This document shows, in pieces, positions 50,097 through 61,690 of a DNA stretch of 64,000 nt. Numbering within the stretch: position 1 is the stretch's first letter; each line of letters opens with the position of its first letter. This DNA comes from Cristatella mucedo (lineage: Eukaryota; Bryozoa; Phylactolaemata; Cristatellidae): the NCBI GenBank assembly GCA_009760855.2, contig WPIO01000145.1:709001-773000 (forward strand), in the 5' to 3' direction. The notes beneath the pieces are model-generated. The model was not told the DNA's origin. It searched no databases and worked only from the letters and a program-made list of their open reading frames with translations. The translations under genes and the position numbers were made by a program.

Positions 50097-50922
50097 TTTC
50101 CAAAGCTCGTTAGACGACCATATCAGCTCCACAGTCAAAGCTGCCTACTTTCAGCTTCATAACATTGCTAAAATTCGGGCTTGTTTAGACAAGGACACCA
50201 CGTCCAAGTTGGTCCATGCATTCGTGACATCCCGTCTCGACTTCTGCAACTCACTGCTCAGTGGCTTACCGGCATGTGCGATCAGGCGATTGCAGCTGGT
50301 GCAAAACTCTGCAGCAGCTAGGCTTGTCTGTCGTGAGCGTCGCAGTTGCCACATTACTCCACTTCTCGCCGATCTGCACTGGCTACCAGTCAAGCAACGG
50401 ATTGACTTCAAGGTTTTGTCGCTCACTTTTAGGTCACTTCATTCTTTGGCTGCAGCCTATCTCTCAGATATACTCCCCCACCAGGCCGAGCATCGCACCA
50501 CTAGCTTTTCGGAATCAGAAAGTTTACTAATACCTCCTACAAACCTTAAATCATTTGGAGACCGTGCATTTAGTTCGTATGCTCCATAAGCCGGGAACTC
50601 CCTCCCGACCTGCGTCAGAAAATCCTCTGACCTGACCACATTTAAAAAGAATTTAAAAACACCTATTTAGGACAGCATTTAGTGGGTCCCTGTGATTCGT
50701 CCTTCACGTGCTTATGGGTGCTGACACTGTGCATGCTGCTTTAACCACATTTGCATGCTGACCCTGTGCATGTCACCCCTAACAATATTATTCATTTTGT
50801 TTGTTTGTCAAGCATGATTTTACTCACCATTCAATTGCATTTTCCTTTGCAGCAAATGTAAATCGCGTAGAGAGAGATTGAGTTCTCTGAGGGCACTTTA
50901 TCAAGTGTATTATTATTATTAT
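50097..50922 (+). mobile_element. LINE family 1, 5'-truncated copy inserted in Tigger
   Basis: Starts SSLDDHISSTVKAAYFQLHN and continues through the RRLQLVQNSAAARLV and CHITPLLADLHWLP signatures to the 3' UTR and a (TTA)n tail at 50905-50922. Very similar to the copy at 35396. It carries an in-frame 3-bp duplication in the poly-Ala part (AAA for AA). Confidence 0.88.
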
Positions 50923-50963
50923 TGCTGGCGATGTCTTTTCAAATGCATGAGGAGGCTTTTGTA

Positions 50964-51147
50964 AATAATAAATAAAGAAATCCCAGCTGATTCAACAGCC
51001 TCTTTTTGTATAGCGACAGTAGAGCCTTTACGGCTATCACCACCTCTTGCAGTGGCGATGCAGGGTCGCCCACGGCAGGAAACGAACCAACGATCTCGGG
51101 ACCAAGGTCGTCAAAGCAACCGCCTTACCTGGTGTGCCATCACGGCT
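50964..51147 (-). mobile_element. SINE family B copy
   Basis: Reverse complement of the 37361 copy: AATAAATAAA tail, body AACAGCCTCTTTTTGTATAG, head ending in a complemented A-box (CCTTACCTGGTGTGCCATCA). Inserted beside the LINE inside the Tigger relic. Confidence 0.82.
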
Positions 51148-51860
51148 GTAGGGTTCCATCGCAACACCGAGTGCATTCCGAAACCGCAATGCACGCATCA
51201 TTCGTGGGTCCTATTCGCCAGTCATGTACTGTACTTCGTTAATAGTTCACACGACTTGCGAGAGACGCTCAAGTGTAAGACCAACTACCTCCGCCTGACC
51301 CCCAAGAACATCTGGCTGCTCATCCTCCTTCTTAATCGCAGATTTAGCCATCTCCACCGGATCCTCGTCAGTTAAAAAAGCCGAATGCGTCTCCCGCAGC
51401 TAATCCGCACCATCGCGGGTCAAGTCCGTGAAACCTTCTCCCCCTGCATCCGGGCTAGCTTAACTGCCCTATCCACTGCCGAGTTGCTAATATCCTCTGG
51501 GGTTAGTCCTCTTTAGTCGTGGACGATTTCAGTCCACAACTTCTTCCAGCTGGCCTTCACGGTCTCCATCTTCATGTCATTCAACGCGGCCTGGATTTTC
51601 ACCAGACAGGTCGCGATGGAATACTACCGCTAGTCCTCCTTCAGCAAGAAGTTCTCCTCAAGGTCTATGCGTCCGACAGGGTGCTGCAGGGTGTTTCGCG
51701 TGTAGAGGGCCTTGAACGCGCGAACAACGCCTTGATCCATGGGCTTGATCGGCGAAGTGGTGTTCGGAGGAAGGAACTTTTTAATGAGTAAACAGTATTT
51801 GACGAACAGCGATAGAGGGAAGCCGCGAAAGTTGAAGCGCGTAGCGGCCAGGGACGACTT
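51148..51860 (-). mobile_element. Tigger/pogo transposase relic, catalytic part
   Basis: Minus-strand translation has FLPPNTTSPIKPMDQGVVRA, the 'PPNTT...DQGV' block carrying the third catalytic Asp of DDE_1 (Tigger/pogo/jerky) transposases, followed by ALNDMKMETVKASWKKLW. Stop codons and frame changes follow. The N-terminal half is lost at a TA-rich/CA junction near 51860. Confidence 0.75.
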
Positions 51861-51902
51861 TATATATATATAGATATATATTACACACACACACACACAC
51901 AT
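51861..51902. repeat. TA/CA microsatellite at Tigger edge
   Basis: (TA)n run followed by (CA)n, marking the truncation point of the transposase. Confidence 0.85.
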
Positions 51903-52223
51903 ATGTAATGAAAGCGAGAAATTCCGTCCTTCCCTCCGTCACGCGACAAGTAAGTGCACTTGCGTCACGTGGTCTGGTCACGCTCAGCTTCCAGTGTTTC
52001 ACACGACGACAAAATTAGTATACCAAGAGGTAATAGACGTTTAAAATTATGCACATTATTGTATTTCTAATGTGACTCAACGAAATGAGTCAAAAAGTTC
52101 ACTCGTAATATTATTATTTCTTCTATGACTAAACGAAACAAATCCGTAAGTTCTCTCGTAATGAGTTAGAAATAAACAAGAAAGAATATTATTAATACAA
52201 TTTGTTGCTGAAAAATCAAAAAT

Positions 52224-52296
52224 GCCTCCATAGCTCAGTGGCTAGAGCGCTGGTCTAGTAAACCAGAGGTCGCGAGTTCAATCCTCGCTGGAGGCT
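52224..52296 (+). tRNA. tRNA-Thr (anticodon AGU)
   Basis: A 73-nt cloverleaf. Acceptor GCCTCCA pairs with TGGAGGC; the D arm is GCTC...GAGC; anticodon stem CTGGT/ACCAG holds loop CTAGTAA (anticodon AGT); T arm is GCGAG-TTCAATC-CTCGC with discriminator T. There is no intron. A T5 Pol III terminator starts 2 nt downstream (52299). All stems are intact, so it is likely functional. Confidence 0.95.
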
Positions 52297-52309
52297 ACTT
52301 TTTACTCAC

Positions 52310-53270
52310 ACCGTTAAAATGTTCGCATAACAAGTTTTGTTACATTAAAGCATTAAAGAGTAAAAATTTAAGACAACAATTTTTTTTGCTTTATTCTATT
52401 TAAATCAACCAAAACCTGCTGTCTCAGAATATGGAATGCCATCGCCCGGCCTCTAGTGCAATAGAGACCAATAGTCAGACTTAACTGGTAAAAAATCCTT
52501 CAGTATAGCCAGACCGCAATACTTCGTGATCTAAACCGTCTGCGAAAGACGCTTGAGAAATACCAAAGTTTATTGAATGGCATTAACCCGTAATTGAAAA
52601 TCCCGTGTGCTTTAAACCTCACTCGAAATAAGCCCAGAGATTCACCCAACATCAGACCTCAAGTGGCCGACATAGGCTGGCTGGCAAGGACCCAGCGTTG
52701 TAGAAAATTAGCCATCTATTAATCTATATTTATCATTATATATTGAACTCTTTTAAATGAACTCTTCAAATAGAGAACCGTTTCGTTTGCATTTCGTTAG
52801 GGAAACCGAAGCTTCTAAGCCATCATAGGTGCCTGGAGAAAGCATTAAAGCGTGGAGGTAGCTCTGGGTAGGGAGTAGGCTCACATCGGACATGCCTGAT
52901 CTACCCCAATCTACGTTTAAGAACAGATAGACGCATTAGAGGAAGTACGCCCAGCTCACCGACTGATCTCACTTACCTCCGATACGTCTTAAAGCCATAG
53001 AGGTTAACTGTGTAGCCCGTTGCCCTGAGCAGCCGGCACCGGCCAGCAATGAGCATTTGCAGCTCACGTGATCGAGAGCTGTTGCTGCGACTTTCTGCCT
53101 GTCTGTCATTCTGAACAAACGCTATCGTTTGTTCTATTCTTCAACTTAGAGCTGTTGAATAGACACGGTCACTGCTTTAATTTCAGCTGCTTGAATTCCG
53201 CCTGCTACTTTATACTGCATTAACTCACAACTCTCTCGTCCTTCAAATTAAAACTTGGTATTGGAACTCG
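52310..53270. other. Unique intergenic DNA downstream of the tRNA
   Basis: AT-rich at first, then mixed. No repeat family or coding exon is recognised. Confidence 0.4.
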
Positions 53271-53365
53271 TCTTTGTATAGTGTGTGCGCGGGTGTCTTT
53301 GTGTGTTTGTTCAAGTGTGTGGGTGTTTGAGTGTGTTTGAGTGCTTGTGTGAGTGCGTATCCTCT

Positions 53366-54357
53366 TCTGTAATCCACAAAGCGACAAGAACTATGTGGGA
53401 TATAGGTATGAGTTTGTATAGCACGCTCACAGCAAAAGCAGCTTTTGGCAACAAATCGTTGCAAATAAACTTCATTTCACGCAATAAAGAAAAATAGAGC
53501 AGCGTAACTGAGTCAGGAGATCAGTTTATGTAGTGAGTGGTCTTGAAATAGAAGCTCAGGACGGTTGAAAAGGATGAGCCATAATCGGCAGCAGGAGAGT
53601 AGTTGTCGTTGCGTAAGAATAGTGAAAGCGAGTTCCACAGCCTAGGACCTGCAGAGCCAAAGCTTCTGTCGCCAACGATCTTTAAGCGGAGAATTCGAAT
53701 AGTTAAATAATTGTCCATACAGGACCTGAGGGCATGATCAACTAGGTAAGAAGGTGGCAAGCTATTGAGAGCCTTGTGGGTCAGCGTAAGAACTTTACTC
53801 TGTACCTGCTGGTTAGCCGGCAGCTGTCCTAGCTCTTTCAGTAGAGGAGATACACGATCAAACTTCTGCCATCAGTAAACTAACCTTTCAGTTACATTTA
53901 TGGCCAGCTGCAGTAGCCTAGTAGCTTTTTTTCGTAGTCAGCCTGAAAGGAATTACAATAATCTAGCCGAGACAAGACTGAGGAACTAGTTAAATATTTT
54001 GAATGCCACCATGGAAGACAGCTCCTAATCTTAGATAGGGATGGAACGTGATGGCTAGCTCTGGAAGCAGCCTTCTCAACGAAGCTTTCAAAATTTAGGC
54101 AGCCGTCGAAAAAACGACACCTGAAGTTCGAGCACGTGGTTACGGTCGCACAACCGCATCACCTATTAGAAAAGCAAAGCCTTCTAGTCCAGCCACACGC
54201 TTGTGGTGTCCTAAGAGTAGCAGTTCCATTATTTTTTCGTTTAGGCTAAGAAAATGCCCAAATCCAGGATCGAATGTCAGCAAGGCAAGCATTCAGTTTA
54301 TCAGTCGCTGCAGCAAATTCTAACGGTTTAAATGAAAATACAGCCGAGTATCATCAG
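53366..54357 (-). mobile_element. LINE family 2 copy
   Basis: Minus strand: DRSFGSAGPRLWNSLS ('SY.AP.LWNSLP' end of RT) and upstream RT remnants homologous to the copy at 40497-41875. Homology stops exactly where the sequence for the YADD box begins (…CATCAGCAT), where a family 1 tail starts. A TG-rich tract (53281-53350) lies at its 3' end. Confidence 0.75.
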
Positions 54358-54360
54358 CAT

Positions 54361-55158
54361 AATAATAATATTATTAATAATAATAATGCACTTGATAAGG
54401 CACCCTCAGATAACTCAATCTCTTCCTAGGTGCTTACATTTGCTGCAAAGGGAAACGCGATTGAATCGTGAGTAATATCGTGCTTGATAACCGACAAGAA
54501 TAACATGGTTAGGTGTGATATGCTCATGGTCAGCATGCAAGTATGGTCAGTGGCAGCATGCACAGTGTCAGCAAACATAAGCACTCATAAAGAACGAATC
54601 ACAGGGACCCACTAAATGCTGCGATAAATAGGAGGGTTTTTAGTGTCTTTTTAAATGCGGTCAAGTCAGGGGATGTCTTGAAGCAAGTCGGGAGTGAGTT
54701 CCGAGCTTCAGGAGCATACGAACTAAATGCATGGTCCCCATAGGATTTGAGGATTGTATGAGGTACTGGTAAACGGTTATATTCCTAAAAGCGGGTGGTA
54801 CGATGCTTAGCCTGGCGGGGGAGTAGATCTGAAAGGTAGGCTGGAGCCAAAGAATGGAGGGACCTAAAAGTGAGCAACGAAATCTTGTAGTCAATCCATT
54901 TCTTAACTGATAGCCAGTGCAGGTCGGCGAGAAGTGGTGTGATGTGGCAACTGCGACGCTCATGACAGACAAGCCTAGGAGAGTTTTGCACCAGCTATAA
55001 GCGCCTGCTTGCACAAGCCGGTATGCCAGCAAGCAGTGAGTTACAAAAGTCAAGACGGGATGTCACAAATACGTGGACCAACTTAGAAATGGTATCGCTG
55101 TCTAAAGAAGCCCAACTTTTAGCAATGTTATGTAGCTGAAAGTAAGCAGACTTGATTG
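54361..55158 (-). mobile_element. LINE family 1 copy inserted into family 2
   Basis: Begins with (TAA)n and a tail, 3' UTR, then RT C-terminus on the minus strand (CHITPLLADLHWLSVKKWI, APAYLSDLLPRQ). Several frameshifts. Confidence 0.82.
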
Positions 55159-55289
55159 TTCAAGCCTAGCGACGTATCTCGAAGTTCATCTCGTGGTCGA
55201 AAAAGGCAGCTTGTTCTCTATGCCTCATGCCTACTGTTCTCCTTCTGAGACGCACACATTTGCTGCTGCCTTGTGCAGTTAATGTAATA

Positions 55290-56745
55290 CATATTTTTTT
55301 TATCTTCTAGTATTGTCATTGCATCCTACAAAAAGGCTGTTGCTAAGCCACTCATTGAGACGAAAGAAATCTGTTGTTCTCGTCAAAGACCCCGGAACTT
55401 ATATATGGCAGACCAAATGCAAATCTTGCATGGAAAATTCAAGCCTAGCAAACAAGTCTCAGTCAGATTTAAATGCAAATCACTCCGTAGAGTCAGTGCT
55501 GCTGCTAATGAATAACCAATTTCTTAGGATTTCTGACCTAAATAGAGTTTCTCTGATATTTCTGCGTAACCTCACGGCAGGGTTTGATACTATTGATCAT
55601 CAATTAATTTTCTGAATATCGTCTCTCCTGGGCAGCACTAGCACTGCTCTACACAGGCGCAGGTTTTACATTTACGATGGAGGCTTCACATAATTAATGT
55701 CAAGGAACATCGGTAATCTCGGAAGTCTTTAGTTTAAAGCATGAGGCAAAGCAAATTATATGTACTTGGTTCACTTATTTTCGCAATTTGTGCTTTTACT
55801 CTTGCCAATTTAATCGCCAAGCACAAAATTGGAATTAGTTTCTATGCTGATGACGTAAAGCTGCACCTGATCTATCACTCGTTCCTGCTCGTCTGGTATG
55901 CCGAACTCTCTCGACCCCCTTGCTGCACATAGTGCTGATATTTGTATTTTAATTGTAGGAAACTTTCTCGAATTGAATAAATGTAGATAAAACTTAATAG
56001 TTAAGAGAAAACCAAGCCTTACCCAAAAATGAATAAGACTAGCTCTCAAAATGGGCTCGGCCAGCATTAATCCTTTATAGCGTGAGCTCAAAATCGGGTT
56101 GTCTTGTTCCAAACTGACCCTTGAGTAGACGACCTTGTCAGTTCCGCAGTAAAGTCTGCCTATATTTAGCTACGTAACATCGCACAAAGTCGAGCATGCT
56201 TAGACAGGGATACCACAACCTAGTTTGTGCATGCCTTTTTCATATCCCGTCTCGACTTTTGTTTGCTAGCTACTTGCAGGTCTTCCGGCATGCCCAATAA
56301 ACAGGCTTATAGTGGGTACAAAAATATGCAGGTTTTATTGTCTGCCATGAACGTCGCAACTGACATGCTACGCAACTTTAAAGAGACCTGCACTGGCTAC
56401 TGTGAAGCAATATATCGAATTCAAGGTTCTTTCACTCACTTTTACGTAATTTCATTCTATGTGGCCATATTGTCTATCCGAAATCCACACTAAGGCTTCG
56501 CACCGTAGCACCTTCTCTTCATGCTCAAATCGGCTATGCCTCTAACCAACCTTGAATCATTTGAACCCAGCGCCTTCAGCTCTGAAGGTTGACAATGTAC
56601 TCCCGACCGGCACCACCCCATTACCTGACTTTAATGATGACATTTAAAAAGAAACTAAAAACCCACCTGTTATTCACGGCATTTGCTGAATCTGTGTGAA
56701 TTGTCCTCTGTTTACTAATGGGTGCGCACACTGGGCATGTAGCTA
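55290..56745 (+). mobile_element. LINE family 1 relative, heavily degraded RT
   Basis: Plus-strand remnants in order: KSQSDLNANHSVES, LTAGFDTIDHQL ('L.AAFDTVDH'), LANLIAKHKIGISFYADDVK (YADD intact), then a decayed C-terminus and 'TFKKKLKTHL'-like end. Stops and frameshifts throughout; it is the oldest copy. Confidence 0.72.
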
Positions 56746-57193
56746 CGGTAAAAATTGGAATCGTTATTGACTTTAAAAGGTCCCAATCTGTAGTATCTAG
56801 GTGTGCTGAACACAAATATAACCATAACATTGTTTGGACGACTCTCGCTTTTTTAAGATATTTTAATTGGTTCATTTTCTATGTTCCCGTATAAACTTAT
56901 TGAGTAGCGCTGCAACCGCATCCTAAATAAGCTTAGACTGACGCAATATTTCATCGTATTGCATAGTATCGTTGTGCAAAAATCATCCAGAGTTGATTGC
57001 ATCATTTTTATTTTCATTCATCATGTAATGCAAAACTACTGCACGGCCGCTGCCGCAGTAAGATGAAGTCATAAAGCCCAGCGGGAAAGGTTGAGCACTA
57101 AAAATATTTCAGACTTTGTGCGAAACAGTTTAAGCTACTCTTACATGAAATTGATATTATTTTTTATCAATAAAGGTACCATACACAACAGTA

Positions 57194-58305
57194 ATGCCTC
57201 GAAAGTGCGTTAACACCGTGAAAATCTTCCGCTATATTTGTCGGAAAGTGACGTTAACCAATTAGAAGAAAAGTATCACTTCTCAATTGAAGAAGGCATA
57301 TCATATTTACTTCGGATGCAAGTTTAGTGACCAAGACCAGCCTTGGGTCACGCACATATGCTGTGGTGCATGTATAAAACAGCTTTCACAGTGATTGCAT
57401 GGCTAAAGACCAATGCTGTTTGCAGTTCCCACGGTGTGTACAGAGCCAAGAAACCATATAAATGACTGTTACTTCTCCTTGGTTTCTATTCTTTCAGGCG
57501 GAACAACGAAGCAAAAAAGTCGAAAGTAGTCCACCCAACCATTCCGTCTGCACTGAGACCAGTTCCGCACGGCGAGGGATTTTCTATTCCAGAGCCTCCA
57601 GCAGAATATTATCTTAACAAATCTGATGAGGACAAGGGTGAGCCGATCTGTTCTTCTTCTGGCACGTCAGCATGCAGTAATCCAGATTTCCACTGTGGTG
57701 CATCACAAACCCCACTCAGAGTAACACAGGAAGAACTAAATGACCCGGTTCATGATTTGGGCTTATCAAAGAACAAGGCAGAGTTGATAGGATCAATATT
57801 CAAATAATGGAATCTTCTCGAAGATGTCACTACTACATTTTATCAAAAGCGTCACCTACACTCGGAGCCGTTCTTTAGAAAGGAAAGTAATCTGTTACTA
57901 TATTCCGATAATGTGGGCCTTATGAACGCCTTTCAAATAATTCATGACCCAAAAGAAGAGAAAATATTTGTAGACTCTTCAAAACTGAGTTTTAAGGCTG
58001 TGCTTTAGCAAAATAGAAATCGTCTTCCATCTATTCCAGTAGCGCATACTGTCCACATGAAAAGATACATACGATAATTAAAGTGGCAACTGAATTCAAT
58101 TGAGTATAACAAATGAAGCTTGCAACTCTATGGTGATTTGAAGGTAGTTGCCCTTTTAATGCGACTGCAGTAGGGATTTCCAAAATATACGCGTTTCTTA
58201 TGTGAGCAGGACTTTGTCAAACTTCGTCAAACAAAACTCACTACTTTGGACACTCCCCAGAGATGCTCCCGAACAGCTGTACAAGAGACAGTCGAAGAAA
58301 TCTAA
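57194..58305 (+). pseudogene. Decayed copy of an uncharacterised repetitive animal gene family
   Basis: From ATG (MPRKCVNTVKIFRYICRK) the conceptual translation passes at least five stop codons and one frameshift (about 57515-57530). It keeps blocks in order: CKFSDQDQPWVTHICCGACI, RPVPHGEGFSIPEPP, LGLSKNKAELIGS, WNLLEDVTTTFYQKR, IFVDSSKLSFKAVL, LPSIPVAHTVHMK, YGDLKVVALLMRLQ. I know this block set from multi-copy 'uncharacterized protein' genes of arthropods, cnidarians and other animals, thought to be transposon-related; function is unknown. The family continues for some 250 more residues, absent here. It stops near a run of LINE fragments. Confidence 0.72.
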
Positions 58306-58450
58306 GAATTAGTGTATGGCTTCATTTTAACAGGTATTAACCTTAGGCCTATTACTACTACTGACATGAATTTCGTGATGTACACTTTAATTTATTACAG
58401 GCTGCAAAAAAGTCGAGCCGATTTTGAAATTTGACTTTATGAGCAAATAA

Positions 58451-58462
58451 GAGAGAGAGAGA

Positions 58463-58524
<62 letters not shown>

Positions 58525-58530
58525 GAGGGA
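58451..58530 (+). repeat. (AG)n microsatellite
   Basis: About 70 bp of AG with a few GGG interruptions, directly downstream of the pseudogene. Confidence 0.95.
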
Positions 58531-58702
58531 GAGAGCCAAAACGGCGAACAACTGCAGACTTCTGACCTAGTTGGACGACTTGTCGACAGGAGGAAGAAGT
58601 TGAAAACCGTCTCAATTTCGCTGGATGGTCATTACTGGCTTCCGATTGATTAGTGAACACTTCTGAAGAAGTTTTGATTATCAAGCTCCATTTTAACATA
58701 CA

Positions 58703-58912
58703 ATAATAATGACTGCAAATTTGTTATGGAACCCCCAGAGAACCCAATCTCTTTCTAGGATCTTCATATTTCCTGAAAATGAAGCATACTCGAGTGGTTA
58801 GTGGTAGCACGATCAATGACACAAGTATAACATGGTTAGAAGTGACATGCACAGGGTCAGCATACAAATTTGGTGAGTGACAACATGCGCAGCGTCAGCA
58901 CGCATTTGCGCA
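58703..58912 (-). mobile_element. LINE family 1, diverged 3' UTR fragment
   Basis: Tail plus UTR with GACATGCACAGGGTCAGCAT; abuts a second, fresher fragment. Confidence 0.7.
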
Positions 58913-58913
58913 G

Positions 58914-59297
58914 TAATAATAATAATAATAATAGTATTGCACTTGATAAAGCGCCCTCGGAGAACTTAATCTCTTTCTAGGCGCTTTACATTTGCTGCAA
59001 AGTGATACGCAATAGAATAGTAAGTAAAATCATGCTTGAAAAACAAACAAAATGAATAACATGGTTAGGGGTTACATGCACTGGGTCAGCATGCAAATGT
59101 GGTTAGTGGCAGCATGAACAGTGTCAGCACGCATAAGCACATCGAGGACGAATCACAAGGACCCACTAAATGCTGTCCTAAATAGGTATGTTTTTAAGTT
59201 TCTTTTAAATCTGGTCAGGTCAGGGGATGTTCTGATGCAGGTCGGGAGGGAGTTCCAGGCTGTGGGAGCATACGAGCTAAATGCACGGTCTCCAAAG
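58914..59297 (-). mobile_element. LINE family 1, 3' fragment
   Basis: (TAA)n, full tail, 3' UTR and the last RT codons (GAGCATACGAGCTAAATGCA). Same orientation as the fragment just upstream. Confidence 0.8.
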
Positions 59298-59809
59298 GTA
59301 AGGTTAAAAACTACCTATCTGTTAGTTAAATTAGTTCCTAAAGTTCAACAGACAACCCACTCCGGTATGCAGTATTGGAATGGTGAAAGTTTGGTCACTA
59401 TCTTGTAGTGCTTTCGCGCTATGGAGTGCTCTTCAACAATGCATTAGCCAGCTAAATCATTGCAGGCTAGCTTTAAAACTCCAAATTTCAAGGTTTGTTT
59501 GGCGATCTTGTAGTTGGTCTTGCACTATAGTGAAGATAAGAAAACACCCAATATATAAAAATAAGCTCGACGACATGTAAAGACAGTACTGAAGAGCAGA
59601 GCATAAAATCAAACTAAAAAGTTAAATTGTGTCAGAAATTTAGCTGATCAATTCGTTTTTTGCATACTTTAGACGGTCTCCGAGTTACTGCTCAGCAATA
59701 GAAAGCCGCTTCTCACTCTTGCTCCTTCAATGGGGAGCGGTCTTTTTGACATAATGCGAAACTTCTTTTACGTGGCTCGGTCACTACCCAGAATTTTCTC
59801 AGTATCGAT

Positions 59810-60420
59810 TGCCACTTCACAGTAAAGCTTAGTTTCCTTCAGCTACATAGCATTGCTAAAATTCTGGCGAGCTTAGACAGGGATACTACTATGGCCAAAA
59901 TTGGTCCATGCATTTCCAACATCCCATATCGATTTCTGCAACTAACTACTTCCTGATCTACCGGCGTGTGCAATCAAACGCTTGTTGGTGCGACACTCAG
60001 TGCAGCTAGGCTTCTCTGTCATGAGCGTCGCAGTCGCTACATCACGCTACTTCTTGCCGAGATGCACTGGCTTACAGTCAAGAAACGCATCGGATTCAAG
60101 GTTATGTCACTCAATTTTAAGTCCCTTCATTCTTTACCTCGAACCACTTATCAGATCTTCACCCCACAAGGTTGAGCATCATACTACATGCTTTTCGGAA
60201 TCCAACTGTTTACCCATACCTCGTGCAAATCTCAAATTCTTTTGAGACCGTGCCTTTAGTTCATATGCTCCCAAAGCCCGGAACTTACTTCTGATTTGCG
60301 TCACGACATTTCCTGACTTGTCCACATTAAAAAATATATATAAAAGCATCTATTTATCACAGCATTTATTGGGTCTCTGTGATTTGTTCTTTGTGTGCTT
60401 ATGCGTGCTGACACTGTGCT
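59810..60420 (+). mobile_element. LINE family 1, degraded RT C-terminus
   Basis: Frameshifted AARLLCHERRSRYITLLLAE and MHWLTVKKRIGFKVMSLNF, then part of the 3' UTR, ending abruptly at GCTGACACTGTGCT. Confidence 0.75.
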
Positions 60421-60471
60421 TGACGGCTAGTCGTTTCTCTTTAGAAGTGTGCTTACCGGAAGCTCAAGGCA

Positions 60472-60826
60472 GTGTAGCTCCCAAAGCTTGGAACTCCCTC
60501 CCGACCTGCGTCAGAACATCCCCTGACCTGATCACATTTAAAAGGAACTCAAAAACACAACTATTTAGGACAGCATTTAGTGGGTACTTTGATTCGTCCT
60601 TCACGTGCTTATGCGTGCCGACACTGTGCATGCTGCCACTAACCACATTTGCATGCTGACCCTATGCATGTTACCCCTAACCATGTTATTAATTTTGTTT
60701 GTTTTTCAAGCATGATTTTACTTACCATCTAATTGCATTTCCATTTGAAGCAAATGTAAAGCGCCTAGAAAGAGATTAAGTTCTCTGAGGGCGCTTTATC
60801 AAGTACATTATTATTATTATTATAGC
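60472..60826 (+). mobile_element. LINE family 1, 3' end
   Basis: APKAWNSLPTCVRTSPDLI, complete 3' UTR, tail GCGCCTAGAAAGAGATTAAG and (TTA)n. Almost consensus, in the same direction as the older fragment before it. Confidence 0.85.
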
Positions 60827-61544
60827 ACAAAGGCACCGGGTAAAGAGAAAATTTCTAGATTGGTAATAACAGATGCAGTCTTGATTATCTAGGCACTGTT
60901 AAGGTCCGCCAGGCAGTAGTAGCAGTCTTTAGAGTCGTCCTTGGGGGACCACCAAGTTCTTGGAATGGAAAAACTCACGAAAATGGAATTACAAATGTAT
61001 TAATGAACACAACAATTATTTCATTAATGATTAACTTATTTCACCGGTGAGTATGCATAGTTTAATATTAGATATTTCAAGTTAAAAATTTCTGTCGTAC
61101 AATTTCAGAGCTTTCTTTCCGTGGTCGCTGGTTGAAGTAGATGCCCAGAGGTTGCCTTGATCCCCGAATATCTTAATAAAATTGCTTTGTGAACCTCACG
61201 CGTCTTAACTGGTACTTCAACGGAGCACTTTTTAAAAAGTTTTCACAATACAATGACCGCAGTTGTAGAAAAGTACGTCATTGGATTTTTGTTCCTCTTG
61301 ATAGCATCTCAGGAAGTGCGGATAGGCCTCCCCTCAGGCAGCCGGAACTAAGCTGAGCTGGTGGGCGTAAGGCTAATTTCCTAACTTAAATACTGCTAGA
61401 AATACTAATGTGATATTAATGTGTAAGGTTGATAGTGCTACTGAATAATTTAAAAAAATAGTAATAGTATGCAAATAGTTGAATGTAATTCCAGCCTTTG
61501 GGCATTAACTGTATCTGCCAACTTCTAAAAATAGGTGCATTAAA

Positions 61545-61690
61545 AATATATTATAATTAGGTTGTACAGCTCCCTAAGAGAACGTAATCTCTAATCAGGG
61601 GCTTTACATATGCGGTGAGGTTCGAGCCCGCGACCTCAGCCAGACCTTGGTCAGGATGAGCACCTAACCACTGGGTCAAACCAGATCGGC
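61545..61690 (-). mobile_element. SINE family A, full copy
   Basis: Reverse complement shows the complete order: TGGTTTGACCCAGTGGTTAG (A-box side), GACCAAGGTCTGGCTGAGGT, GGGCTCGAACC (B-box) and tail GATTACGTTCTCTTAGGGAG. Confidence 0.8.
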
